This document shows positions 7,865 to 16,560 of a DNA stretch of 64,000 nucleotides, one piece after another. The first letter of the stretch is position 1; every line of letters begins with the position of its first letter. Both the position numbers and the translations under genes were made by a program. This DNA is from Kluyvera sp046569695 (GTDB taxonomy: Bacteria > Pseudomonadota > Gammaproteobacteria > Enterobacterales > Enterobacteriaceae), in NCBI RefSeq assembly GCF_046569695.1, contig NZ_JBKHUI010000009.1, positions 124,001 to 188,000 on the forward strand. The letters run 5' to 3'. Below the pieces are notes generated by a model. It had not been told where the DNA came from and made no database searches. It saw only the letters and a program-made list of their open reading frames with translations.

Positions 7865-9589
7865 TCAGGTTCTCTCCGTTTTGCTCAGCCACATCTCGTC
7901 CATTGCCCCGCCGCGAATCTGCATCGGGTAGACGTGCTCGCTGCCGTCGACGCAGACGTCGACAAAGACCAGACGGTTATTGCGCACCTGCTCAAGCGCC
8001 TGTGCAAGCTTACTCTCAAGCTCAGCGGGCTCGGTGATACGAATGCCAACATGACCGTAGGCCTCCGCCAGACGAACAAAATCCGGCAGCGACTGCATAT
8101 AGGACTGTGAGTGACGGCCAGAATAGATCATATCCTGCCACTGCTTCACCATGCCCAGATAACCGTTGTTCAGGTTTAGTACCAGCACCGGCAGTTCGTA
8201 CTGCAGCGCAGTTGAGAGCTCCTGAATGTTCATCTGAATACTGCCGTCGCCCGTCACGCAGACCACGGTCTCTTCCGGCAGCGCCATCTTCACGCCAAGC
8301 GCCGCCGGCAGGCCGAAGCCCATGGTACCGAGGCCACCGGAATTGATCCAACGACGCGGTTTATCAAACGGGTAGTACAGCGCGGCAAACATCTGATGCT
8401 GGCCTACATCTGAGGTGACGTACGCATCACCGTTAGTCAGCTTCCAGATGGTTTCCACTACCGCCTGCGGCTTAATCTGCCCGCTTTGAGTGTCATATTT
8501 CAGGCACTGACGCGCTCGCCATTGCTCGATTTGCTGCCACCAGTCACGGATCTCATCCAGCGGCTGCGCGGCGCTTTCCTGATCCAACAGCTCCAGCATT
8601 TGATCCAGCACTTGCCCCGCATCGCCGACGATCGGAATATCCGCCGGTACCGTTTTAGAGATCGACGTTGGATCGATATCGATGTGCAGCACCGTGGCAT
8701 CCGGGCAGTACTTCGCCAGATTGTTGGTGGTGCGATCGTCAAAACGCACCCCGACGGCGAAAATCACGTCGGAGTGGTGCATCACCATATTAGCTTCATA
8801 GGTGCCGTGCATACCCAGCATACCCAGCGCCTGACGATGCGTCGCCGGGAAACCGCCCAGCCCCATCAGCGAAGAGGTCACCGGCAGGTTCAGTTTTTCA
8901 ATCAGCGTACGCAACTGCGTGTGACATTCGGCGTTCACCACGCCACCGCCCACGTATACCACCGGTTTTTTCGCCGCGATAAGCGTCTGCAGCGCACGTT
9001 TTATCTGGCCTTTATGGCCGGTGGTGGTTGGGTTGTAAGAACGCATGCTGACCGCATCAGGCCAGACGTACGGCAGTTTCTTAGCCGGGTTCATAATATC
9101 TTTTGGCAGGTCAACTACCACTGGGCCAGGGCGGCCGCTGGCTGCCAGCCAGAAAGCCTTCTTGAGCACGCCTGGAATATCTTCAGTCTGCTTCACCAGG
9201 AAACTGTGCTTCACCACCGGGCGCGAGATCCCGACCATGTCACATTCCTGGAAGGCATCATAGCCAATCAGCGACGTCGCTACCTGACCGGACAGCACGA
9301 CCAGTGGAATCGAGTCCATATAGGCTGTGGCAATACCGGTGATAGCGTTTGTCGCCCCAGGGCCGGAGGTGACCAGCACCACGCCCACTTCCCCGGTCGC
9401 ACGCGCCAGGCCATCGGCCATATGCACCGCCGCCTGTTCATGGCGCACCAGCACATGGTCAATACCTCCTACCGTATGCAGCGCGTCATAAATATCGAGG
9501 ACAGCGCCTCCAGGGTAGCCAAATACCTGCTTTACGCCCTGATCGATTAACGATCGGACGACCATCTCGGCTCCAGACAACATCTCCAT
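7865..9589 (-). CDS. ilvI: IlvI, acetolactate synthase III catalytic subunit
   Basis: Thiamine-diphosphate and FAD-dependent enzyme condensing pyruvate with pyruvate or 2-ketobutyrate. The 574 residues match E. coli. The catalytic Glu is at E51 (VRHEQAAVHMADG), the central FAD-binding domain follows, and the C-terminal domain carries GDGSIQMN with the LNNGYLGMVKQW helix that binds ThDP. E. coli has Arg where Gly occurs in NNGYLG. A good GGAGG lies upstream of the ATG at 9589. The ilvIH promoter region upstream (9590-9900) is the place where Lrp acts in E. coli; that is family knowledge and was not resolved here. Confidence 0.97.
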   Translation of the reverse strand: MEMLSGAEMVVRSLIDQGVKQVFGYPGGAVLDIYDALHTVGGIDHVLVRHEQAAVHMADGLARATGEVGVVLVTSGPGATNAITGIATAYMDSIPLVVLSGQVATSLIGYDAFQECDMVGISRPVVKHSFLVKQTEDIPGVLKKAFWLAASGRPGPVVVDLPKDIMNPAKKLPYVWPDAVSMRSYNPTTTGHKGQIKRALQTLIAAKKPVVYVGGGVVNAECHTQLRTLIEKLNLPVTSSLMGLGGFPATHRQALGMLGMHGTYEANMVMHHSDVIFAVGVRFDDRTTNNLAKYCPDATVLHIDIDPTSISKTVPADIPIVGDAGQVLDQMLELLDQESAAQPLDEIRDWWQQIEQWRARQCLKYDTQSGQIKPQAVVETIWKLTNGDAYVTSDVGQHQMFAALYYPFDKPRRWINSGGLGTMGFGLPAALGVKMALPEETVVCVTGDGSIQMNIQELSTALQYELPVLVLNLNNGYLGMVKQWQDMIYSGRHSQSYMQSLPDFVRLAEAYGHVGIRITEPAELESKLAQALEQVRNNRLVFVDVCVDGSEHVYPMQIRGGAMDEMWLSKTERT

Positions 9590-9928
9590 GGTTTGCCTCC
9601 CGGCTTCTGTGCTTAATGGCCCGAGAATTCATTTCTCTACGACCATGCGCCAGCGGTACACGGTGCGCCCACTGCCGCTAAATTATCGGTAACGACCTAA
9701 CATAACCGCTCGCTACAAGGCAGGCAATTCACACGTCTGGAGTAGAAGCCATACTAAAAAGAGGAAAAATAAAGGGAAAAGAGAGAATGGTGGTTGATTA
9801 CTTCAATGCCAGGAAAAGAAGGGCGTAGATACTCGGACGAATTGAACCATTACAGCAAAACCTGCATTTTTCACTTTATTGCACCAACGACTCGCGAGCA
9901 ATAACAGCACAATATTTTTATTTATATT
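9590..9928 (-). other. ilvIH upstream regulatory region
   Basis: About 340 bases between ilvI and the leuO terminator. Contains purine-rich and AT-rich stretches (9750-9790 and 9900-9940). By analogy with E. coli it should hold the ilvIH promoter and Lrp sites, but no -35/-10 pair could be assigned with confidence. No gene seen. Confidence 0.5.
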
Positions 9929-9968
9929 AAAAAAACAAAACAAACAGAATGCCAACGCACTCTGTTTG
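9929..9968 (-). terminator. Rho-independent terminator of leuO
   Basis: Minus strand: perfect 8-bp stem CAAACAGA/TCTGTTTG (9961-9968 with 9941-9948), loop of 12, followed by a T-rich tail (TTTTGTTTTTTT). It starts 14 bases after the leuO stop. Confidence 0.85.
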
Positions 9969-9981
9969 CCTTCGAGGTCGA

Positions 9982-10953
9982 TTATTGCTGATGGCATGCG
10001 TTAATCAGCAACTCTTCCATCCATTGATGGCCTTTATCGCGACCGGCCGCTTCATGCCATGAAAGGTAGCAGGTACGGCTATTTAACTTCATTGGTAGCG
10101 GTAAAATCTGCAGGCCGAGTTGTTGGGAAAACTCTTCAGCCAGACGGCGTGGCGCCACGGCGACCAACTGGGTCTGAGAAACAACATTCAGTACGCTAAT
10201 CAGCGCCATACCCTGGTAGGCTACGCGGCTTAGCTTATCATTGGTGTCATACCACGGCTGGCTAAACGACGCATAGCGATCGAGAGAAACAACGGCATGC
10301 TCTTCATTATAAATCTCGGCTTCCGTCACCGGACCATGCACTCGTGGGTGCTTGTTGCTCGCCACCAGAACCATTTCATCATTAAAGAGTGGAATGCAGG
10401 CGAACTCAGGGCGGCGGAACTCTTCATAGCCCAGCACAAACTCAATTTCCTGATAGCGCAACTGATGTTCGGTGTTTTGATTTAATGATGATTTGAAAAC
10501 CATATGAATATGCGGCGCAACCTCATTCACTTTATTGAGAATGATGGAAGTCAGATAATTATCGAGAGGGCTGCATACACAAAGATTAAATACGCGTTCG
10601 CTGCTCAATGGTTCAAAACCTGAGCCGGGTAATTCATTTTGCACCAGTTGCAATGCTTGACGCACGGAACCAAACAACTGGAATGCACGCGCCGTTGGCT
10701 GAATACCGCGCCCATAGCGCACAAATAATTCATCATTGAACATGACTTTCAGGCGAGCGACAGCATTACTGACCGCAGGCTGCGACATGCCTAGCATATG
10801 GGCTGCACGCGTAATGTTTTGTTCCTGCATCACCGCATCAAATACGGTCAGCAAATTTAAATCAACCATCCGGAGCTGGGGTTTATTTCCTTCATTAGTT
10901 GATGTGCGTTGCTGCTCCGGCGCATTAATTACGCTATCAGACTCCAATGTCAT
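9982..10953 (-). CDS. leuO: LeuO, LysR-type regulator
   Basis: LysR-family regulator, in E. coli and Salmonella an antagonist of H-NS silencing that acts on many stress, CRISPR and transport genes. The start was set at the ATG at 10953 (323 residues) because AGGGAG lies six bases upstream; the longer frame begins with TTG. The first ~25 residues (TLESDSVINAPEQQ...) diverge from E. coli. The helix-turn-helix is in the block NLLTVFDAVMQEQNITRAAH to SQPAVSNAVARL, followed by a two-lobed effector domain. It stands between ilvIH and leuLABCD, all in the conserved order, with a long AT-rich region upstream. Confidence 0.95.
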   Translation of the reverse strand: MTLESDSVINAPEQQRTSTNEGNKPQLRMVDLNLLTVFDAVMQEQNITRAAHMLGMSQPAVSNAVARLKVMFNDELFVRYGRGIQPTARAFQLFGSVRQALQLVQNELPGSGFEPLSSERVFNLCVCSPLDNYLTSIILNKVNEVAPHIHMVFKSSLNQNTEHQLRYQEIEFVLGYEEFRRPEFACIPLFNDEMVLVASNKHPRVHGPVTEAEIYNEEHAVVSLDRYASFSQPWYDTNDKLSRVAYQGMALISVLNVVSQTQLVAVAPRRLAEEFSQQLGLQILPLPMKLNSRTCYLSWHEAAGRDKGHQWMEELLINACHQQ

Positions 10954-11489
10954 ACAAAACTCCCTTTGCAAAATAGCAGAAATATATTGAGGCTATATGA
11001 TTTACCATGCATATAAGATCCAAAGAAGAGAATTCAATAAAAAATAGGAATATATAAAGAGGCAAAGTAATATTATTGATGAGTAAAAACCGACCTCATC
11101 TATATCACCAAGCGAATGACACATAGTTTACTCATAGATCAGGCGAATACACAACAATCCAAAATCGGAATAATAAATTAAGTTTTACTAAAGTGTTTTA
11201 TTTTCTCGATTTTAAAATTAACATTTTATATCAAAAACGGCTTTTATCGATTTACAAAACAAGACCATATTTTAGATAATCATTTATTTATCATACAGAT
11301 AGAATCAACCTTAAGAAATGTCAAACTCATGAGCATTTACGATGAATCATGTTCAGATACGACAAAGTATGTAATTCGTGAATTAATAGAAGAAACTATC
11401 CTCTAGAGATAACGGTATTCTTCAGCACAATTAGCTAATTCAGCCGTTTCGTTTCCATAACGAAATCCCTTTCATTTCGTACGTCAGGC
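10954..11489. promoter_or_regulatory. AT-rich leuO-leuL intergenic control region
   Basis: About 540 bases between the divergent leuO and leu operon. Distinctly AT-rich, with many A/T runs between 10980 and 11420, in contrast to the GC-rich surrounding genes. In E. coli and Salmonella the matching region is bound by H-NS and LeuO and couples leuO and leuABCD expression. No open reading frame with a ribosome-binding site was found in it. The H-NS role is inferred from composition and position. Confidence 0.7.
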
Positions 11490-11518
11490 TTGACATCAGA
11501 AACCATATCCAGTACCAC
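11490..11518 (+). promoter_or_regulatory. leu operon promoter
   Basis: TTGACA at 11490-11495, spacer of 17, TACCAC at 11513-11518. It matches the position and the flanking AAAAGCATATCG context of the leuABCD promoter in E. coli and Salmonella. The -10 is weaker than consensus. Confidence 0.75.
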
Positions 11519-11553
11519 TAAAAGCATATCGAATTCATCTGGAGAATGATGAC

Positions 11554-11640
11554 ATGTTCCGTACCACTCGCTTCAACGGCCTACTACTACTAAACGCCTC
11601 TTCTGTGCGCGGTAGGCTGGTGTGCGACGTTCAACGTTAA
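11554..11640 (+). CDS. leuL: LeuL, leu operon leader peptide
   Basis: A 28-residue leader peptide, MFRTTRFNGLLLLNASSVRG..., preceded by TCTGGAG. It has the E. coli LeuL length and the GLLLLNASS core, with four consecutive leucine codons, all the rare CTA. Ribosome stalling at these codons when charged tRNA-Leu is scarce is the known signal for antitermination. The N-terminal residues (MFRTT) and the C-terminus differ from E. coli. The attenuator hairpin follows 24 bases later. The peptide itself has no other known role. Confidence 0.95.
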   Translation: MFRTTRFNGLLLLNASSVRGRLVCDVQR

Positions 11641-11659
11641 GTCATCATCAGTTAAACGA

Positions 11660-11688
11660 AAAACCCGCGCCGCTGCGCGGGTTTTTTT
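11660..11688 (+). terminator. leu operon attenuator
   Basis: Perfect stem CCCGCGC/GCGCGGG (11664-11670 with 11675-11681), a CGCT loop, then seven T. It follows leuL and precedes leuA by about 40 bases, so it is the leucine-controlled transcription attenuator. Confidence 0.93.
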
Positions 11689-11731
11689 ATGCTCGTAGCA
11701 AGGCGCCCCAAGTTAACCAAGGACCTAAACC

Positions 11732-13303
11732 ATGAGCCAGCAAGTCATTATTTTTGATACGACCTTACGTGATGGTGAACAGGCATTACAGGCAAGCCTG
11801 AGTGTGAAAGAGAAACTGCAGATTGCCTTTGCTCTCGAGCGTATGGGCGTTGACGTGATGGAAGTCGGGTTTCCGGTCTCTTCTCCGGGCGATTTTGAAT
11901 CGGTACAGACCATCGCACGCAACATTAAAAACAGCCGCGTCTGTGCGCTGGCTCGCTGCGTAGAGGCGGATATTGACGTTGCCGCCGAGTCCTTAAAAGT
12001 GGCTGAGGCATTCCGGATTCATACTTTTATTGCCACCTCGCCAATGCATATCGCCACCAAGCTGCGCAGCACGCTGGACGAAGTCATCGAGCGCGCAATC
12101 TATATGATCAAGCGAGCACGTAATTACACTGATGACGTCGAATTCTCCTGTGAAGATGCCGGTCGTACTCCAATTGACCAGTTGGCGCGCGTCGTAGAGG
12201 CCGCGATTAACGCTGGTGCGACCACCATCAACATTCCAGATACCGTCGGCTACACCCTGCCGTTTGAATTCTCCAACATTATTACCGGCCTGTACGAACG
12301 CGTGCCAAACATCGATAAAGCGATTATCTCCGTTCACACCCATGACGACCTGGGCATGGCGGTCGGTAACTCTCTGGCAGCGGTCCATGCGGGCGCTCGT
12401 CAGGTTGAAGGCGCGATGAACGGCATCGGTGAGCGCGCGGGTAACTGCTCGCTGGAAGAAGTCATCATGGCGATTAAAGTGCGCAAAGACATTATGAACG
12501 TGCACACCGCCATCAACCACAACGAAATCTGGCGTACCAGCCAGACCGTCAGCCAGATCTGCAACATGCCGATCCCGGCCAACAAAGCTATCGTCGGTAC
12601 CGGCGCGTTTGCTCACTCCTCCGGTATCCACCAGGACGGCGTGCTGAAGAACCGCGAAAACTACGAAATCATGACCCCTGAGTCCATCGGTCTGAACCAG
12701 GTACAGCTGAACCTGACCTCCCGCTCTGGTCGTGCCGCAGTGAAACACCGCATGGAAGAGATGGGCTACAAAGATACCGACTACAACATGGACCATCTGT
12801 ACGACGCGTTCCTGAAGCTGGCAGACAAAAAAGGCCAGGTCTTCGATTACGATCTGGAAGCGCTGGCGTTCATCAACAAACAGCAGGAAGAGCCAGAGCA
12901 TTTCCGCCTGGACTACTTCAGCGTGCAGTCAGGCTCCAGCGATATCGCCACTGCATCTGTGAAGCTGGCCTGCGGTGAAGAAACCAAAGCCGAAGCCGCT
13001 AACGGTAACGGCCCTGTAGACGCCATTTATCAAGCAATTAACCGTATTACCGGCTACGACATTGAGCTGGTGAAATACGACCTGAACGCCAAAGGCCAGG
13101 GCAAAGACGCGCTGGGCCAGGTCGATATCGTCGTTAACTATAACGGTCGTCGCTTCCACGGCGTCGGTCTGGCAACGGATATCGTTGAATCCTCCGCCAA
13201 AGCAATGGTTCACGTGCTGAACAACATCTGGCGCGCCGCAGAAGTTGAAAAAGAGTTGCAACGCAAAATTAAGAATAACGAGAACAACAAGGAAACCGTG
13301 TAA
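11732..13303 (+). CDS. leuA: LeuA, 2-isopropylmalate synthase
   Basis: Condenses acetyl-CoA with 2-ketoisovalerate, the first committed and leucine-inhibited step of leucine synthesis in the cytoplasm. The 523 residues match E. coli. An HMGL-like TIM barrel begins with TLRDGEQ at residues 11-17 and contains the HTHDDLGMAVGN metal-binding histidines, followed by the C-terminal LeuA dimer/allosteric domain (about residues 390-510). AAGGA lies upstream of the ATG. The stop overlaps the leuB start (TAATG). First structural gene after the leucine attenuator. Confidence 0.98.
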   Translation: MSQQVIIFDTTLRDGEQALQASLSVKEKLQIAFALERMGVDVMEVGFPVSSPGDFESVQTIARNIKNSRVCALARCVEADIDVAAESLKVAEAFRIHTFIATSPMHIATKLRSTLDEVIERAIYMIKRARNYTDDVEFSCEDAGRTPIDQLARVVEAAINAGATTINIPDTVGYTLPFEFSNIITGLYERVPNIDKAIISVHTHDDLGMAVGNSLAAVHAGARQVEGAMNGIGERAGNCSLEEVIMAIKVRKDIMNVHTAINHNEIWRTSQTVSQICNMPIPANKAIVGTGAFAHSSGIHQDGVLKNRENYEIMTPESIGLNQVQLNLTSRSGRAAVKHRMEEMGYKDTDYNMDHLYDAFLKLADKKGQVFDYDLEALAFINKQQEEPEHFRLDYFSVQSGSSDIATASVKLACGEETKAEAANGNGPVDAIYQAINRITGYDIELVKYDLNAKGQGKDALGQVDIVVNYNGRRFHGVGLATDIVESSAKAMVHVLNNIWRAAEVEKELQRKIKNNENNKETV

Positions 13304-14394
13304 TGTCGAAGAACTACCATATTGCTGTGTTACCAGGTGACGGTATTGGCCCGGAAGTCATGACACAGGCATTGAAAGTACTGGAAGCCGTGCGTCAACG
13401 TTTTGATATGCGCATTACCACCAGCCATTACGACGTGGGCGGCATCGCCATCGACCGTCATGGCGAACCGCTGCCGAAGGCGACCGTTGACGGTTGCGAC
13501 CAGGCAGACGCCATTCTGTTTGGCTCCGTGGGCGGCCCGAAATGGGAAAACCTGCCGCCGAACCAGCAGCCAGAGCGCGGCGCGCTGCTGCCGCTGCGTA
13601 AGCACTTCAAGCTGTTCAGCAACCTGCGTCCAGCGAAGCTGTACCAGGGTCTGGAAGAGTTTTGCCCGCTGCGCGCCGATATCGCCGCTAACGGCTTCGA
13701 CATCCTGTGCGTCCGTGAACTGACCGGCGGCATCTACTTCGGCCAGCCGAAGGGTCGTGAAGGCAGCGGCCAGCACGAGAAAGCATTTGATACCGAGGTG
13801 TATCACCGTTTTGAGATCGAACGTATCGCCCGTATCGCGTTTGAATCCGCGCGTAAACGTCGTCACAAAGTGACCTCAATCGATAAATCCAACGTGCTGC
13901 AGTCCTCTATTCTGTGGCGCGAAATCGTCAGCGAAATCAGCAAAGAGTATGCCGACGTTGAACTGGCGCACATGTATATCGACAACGCCACCATGCAGTT
14001 GATTAAAGATCCGTCGCAGTTCGACGTGGTGCTGTGCTCCAACCTGTTCGGCGACATTCTCTCCGACGAGTGTGCGATGATCACCGGCTCGATGGGCATG
14101 CTGCCGTCTGCCAGCCTGAACGAAGAAGGTTTTGGCCTGTACGAGCCAGCCGGTGGCTCCGCCCCGGATATCGCGGGCAAAAACATCGCCAACCCGATTG
14201 CGCAAATCCTCTCTCTGGCGCTGCTGCTGCGCTACAGCCTGGACGCCAACGACGCGGCCACCGCCATTGAAAATGCCATTAACCGCGCGCTGGAAGAAGG
14301 CGTACGGACCAGTGATTTAGCTCGCGGCGCCGCGGCAGTCAGTACCGATGAAATGGGCGACATCATCGCCCGCTATGTTGCCGAAGGGGTGTAA
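13303..14394 (+). CDS. leuB: LeuB, 3-isopropylmalate dehydrogenase
   Basis: NAD-dependent oxidative decarboxylation of 3-isopropylmalate. The 363 residues are of family length. N-terminal block AVLPGDGIGPEV, substrate-binding block LLPLRKHFKLFSNLRPAKL with the conserved arginines, and NLFGDILSDECAMITGSMGM with the Mg-binding aspartates, then GSAPDIAGKNIANP for NAD. It starts one base inside the leuA stop (TAATG) and is followed two bases later by leuC, as in E. coli. Confidence 0.98.
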   Translation: MSKNYHIAVLPGDGIGPEVMTQALKVLEAVRQRFDMRITTSHYDVGGIAIDRHGEPLPKATVDGCDQADAILFGSVGGPKWENLPPNQQPERGALLPLRKHFKLFSNLRPAKLYQGLEEFCPLRADIAANGFDILCVRELTGGIYFGQPKGREGSGQHEKAFDTEVYHRFEIERIARIAFESARKRRHKVTSIDKSNVLQSSILWREIVSEISKEYADVELAHMYIDNATMQLIKDPSQFDVVLCSNLFGDILSDECAMITGSMGMLPSASLNEEGFGLYEPAGGSAPDIAGKNIANPIAQILSLALLLRYSLDANDAATAIENAINRALEEGVRTSDLARGAAAVSTDEMGDIIARYVAEGV

Positions 14395-14396
14395 TC

Positions 14397-15797
14397 ATGG
14401 CGAAGACCTTATACGAAAAGTTGTTTGATGCTCACGTGGTTTATGAAGCGCCAAACGAAACGCCGCTGCTGTATATCGACCGCCACCTGGTGCACGAAGT
14501 CACGTCACCGCAGGCGTTTGATGGTCTGCGTGCGCACAACCGTCCGGTGCGTCAGCCGGGTAAAACCTTCGCCACCATGGATCACAACGTCTCTACCCAG
14601 ACCAAAGACATCAACGCTTCCGGCGAGATGGCGCGCATACAGATGCAGGAGCTGATTAAGAACTGCAACGAGTTCGGCGTTGAGCTGTATGACCTGAACC
14701 ACCCATATCAGGGCATCGTGCACGTGATGGGGCCAGAACAGGGCGTTACCCTGCCGGGCATGACCATCGTCTGCGGTGACTCCCATACTGCAACGCACGG
14801 CGCATTCGGCGCACTGGCGTTTGGTATCGGCACCTCCGAAGTGGAACACGTGCTGGCAACCCAGACCCTGAAGCAGGGTCGCGCCAAAACCATGAAGATT
14901 GAAGTGAACGGCAAAGCCGCGCCGGGCATCACCGCGAAAGATATCGTGCTGGCAATTATCGGCAAAACCGGCAGCGCTGGCGGCACCGGGCACGTGGTCG
15001 AATTCTGCGGTCAGGCCATCCGTGACCTGAGCATGGAAGGCCGTATGACGCTGTGCAACATGGCTATCGAACTGGGTGCGAAAGCGGGCCTGGTAGCACC
15101 GGACCAGACCACCTTCAACTACGTGGAAGGCCGTTTGCATGCGCCGAAAGGCAAAGATTTTGACGAGGCGGTCGCCTACTGGCAGACCCTGAAAACCGAC
15201 GATGGCGCCACTTTCGACAGCGTGGTCACCCTGCAAGCGGAAGAAATTGCGCCGCAGGTGACCTGGGGCACCAACCCAGGCCAAGTTATCTCCGTGAATG
15301 ACAATATTCCGGACCCTGCCTCCTTTAACGATCCGGTAGAACGCGCCAGCGCCGAGAAAGCACTGGCCTATATGGGCCTGAAGCCAGGCATTCCGCTGAC
15401 CGACGTTGCTATTGATAAAGTGTTTATCGGCTCCTGCACCAACTCGCGTATTGAAGATTTACGCGCGGCAGCGGAAATAGCTAAAGGCCGTAAAGTCGCC
15501 CCAGGCGTACAGGCTCTGGTTGTGCCTGGCTCCGGCCCGGTGAAAGCGCAGGCGGAAGCGGAAGGTCTGGATAAGATCTTTATCGAAGCGGGCTTTGAAT
15601 GGCGTCTGCCGGGCTGCTCCATGTGTCTGGCAATGAACAACGACCGCCTGAACCCGGGTGAGCGCTGCGCCTCTACCAGCAACCGTAACTTTGAAGGCCG
15701 TCAGGGCCGCGGTGGCCGTACCCATCTGGTCAGCCCGGCAATGGCCGCAGCGGCCGCGGTAACCGGCCATTTCGCCGACATTCGTAGCTTGAAATAA
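14397..15797 (+). CDS. leuC: LeuC, isopropylmalate isomerase large subunit
   Basis: Aconitase-family large subunit that interconverts 2- and 3-isopropylmalate using a [4Fe-4S] cluster together with LeuD. The 466 residues equal E. coli. The cluster cysteines are seen in SCTNSRIEDLR (near 347) and GCSMCLAMNND (near 407 and 410). The substrate segment VCGDSHTATHGAFG is conserved. It lies two bases after leuB and 12 before leuD with GGAA in the gap. Confidence 0.98.
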   Translation: MAKTLYEKLFDAHVVYEAPNETPLLYIDRHLVHEVTSPQAFDGLRAHNRPVRQPGKTFATMDHNVSTQTKDINASGEMARIQMQELIKNCNEFGVELYDLNHPYQGIVHVMGPEQGVTLPGMTIVCGDSHTATHGAFGALAFGIGTSEVEHVLATQTLKQGRAKTMKIEVNGKAAPGITAKDIVLAIIGKTGSAGGTGHVVEFCGQAIRDLSMEGRMTLCNMAIELGAKAGLVAPDQTTFNYVEGRLHAPKGKDFDEAVAYWQTLKTDDGATFDSVVTLQAEEIAPQVTWGTNPGQVISVNDNIPDPASFNDPVERASAEKALAYMGLKPGIPLTDVAIDKVFIGSCTNSRIEDLRAAAEIAKGRKVAPGVQALVVPGSGPVKAQAEAEGLDKIFIEAGFEWRLPGCSMCLAMNNDRLNPGERCASTSNRNFEGRQGRGGRTHLVSPAMAAAAAVTGHFADIRSLK

Positions 15798-15809
15798 GGA
15801 AACACCATC

Positions 15810-16415
15810 ATGGCTGAGAAATTTACCCAACATACGGGACTGGTGGTGCCGCTGGATGCCGCGAACGTCGATACCGATGCCATCATTCCAAAGCAGTTTT
15901 TGCAGAAAGTGACCCGCACCGGCTTTGGCGCGCACCTGTTTAACGACTGGCGCTTCCTCGACGACAAAGGCGAGCAGCCGAACCCAGAGTTCGTACTGAA
16001 CTTCCCTGAGTTCAAAGGCGCTTCCATTTTGCTGGCGCGCGAAAACTTCGGCTGCGGTTCGTCACGCGAACACGCACCGTGGGCGTTGACCGACTACGGT
16101 TTTAAAGTGGTGATTGCCCCAAGCTTCGCCGATATCTTTTACGGCAACAGCTTTAACAACCAGCTGCTGCCGGTCACCCTGAGCGATGCGCAGGTCGACG
16201 AAATGTTTGAATTGGTGAAAGCCAACCCGGGCATTACGTTTGAAGTGGATCTGGAAGCACAGGTGGTGAAGGCGGGGGAGAAATCCTACAGCTTTAAAAT
16301 TGACGACTTCCGTCGCCACTGCATGCTGAACGGGCTGGATAGTATTGGCCTGACGCTGCAGCATGAAGACGCTATTTCTGCTTACGAAAACAAGCAGCCG
16401 GCGTTTATGCAGTAA
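15810..16415 (+). CDS. leuD: LeuD, isopropylmalate isomerase small subunit
   Basis: Small (swivel) subunit of isopropylmalate isomerase. At 201 residues it has the E. coli length. The conserved blocks NVDTDAIIPKQFL and ENFGCGSSREHAPWAL (substrate-binding serine/arginine loop) are present. Last gene of the leuLABCD operon; a REP cluster follows rather than a clear U-tract terminator. Confidence 0.98.
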   Translation: MAEKFTQHTGLVVPLDAANVDTDAIIPKQFLQKVTRTGFGAHLFNDWRFLDDKGEQPNPEFVLNFPEFKGASILLARENFGCGSSREHAPWALTDYGFKVVIAPSFADIFYGNSFNNQLLPVTLSDAQVDEMFELVKANPGITFEVDLEAQVVKAGEKSYSFKIDDFRRHCMLNGLDSIGLTLQHEDAISAYENKQPAFMQ

Positions 16416-16435
16416 CCCGTCACATCGCTGCCTCC

Positions 16436-16550
16436 CCGGAGGCGGCGCGTTCGCGCCCTGTCCGGGCTACAAACGCGTGCCAATTGTAGGCCGGATAAGG
16501 CGTTTACGCCGCCATCCGGCGTAGCCCGGCCGAGCGCATCGACGCCGGGA
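16436..16550. repeat. REP/BIME cluster after leuD
   Basis: Contains a REP unit GTAGGCCGGATAAGGCG...GCCGCCATCCGGC (about 16486-16520) next to a second palindrome family, GTAGCCCGGCCGAGCG...GACGCCGGG (about 16521-16550), plus GC-rich inverted segments before. Located between the convergent leuD and setA genes, typical for REP elements that stabilise mRNA 3' ends. Confidence 0.8.
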
Positions 16551-16560
16551 CTGCACCACA

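Noticed and set aside
8486..9550. A 354-codon open frame on the plus strand opposite ilvI
   Set aside because: Fully antisense to a well recognised gene, no ribosome site, composition typical of a shadow frame in GC-rich DNA.
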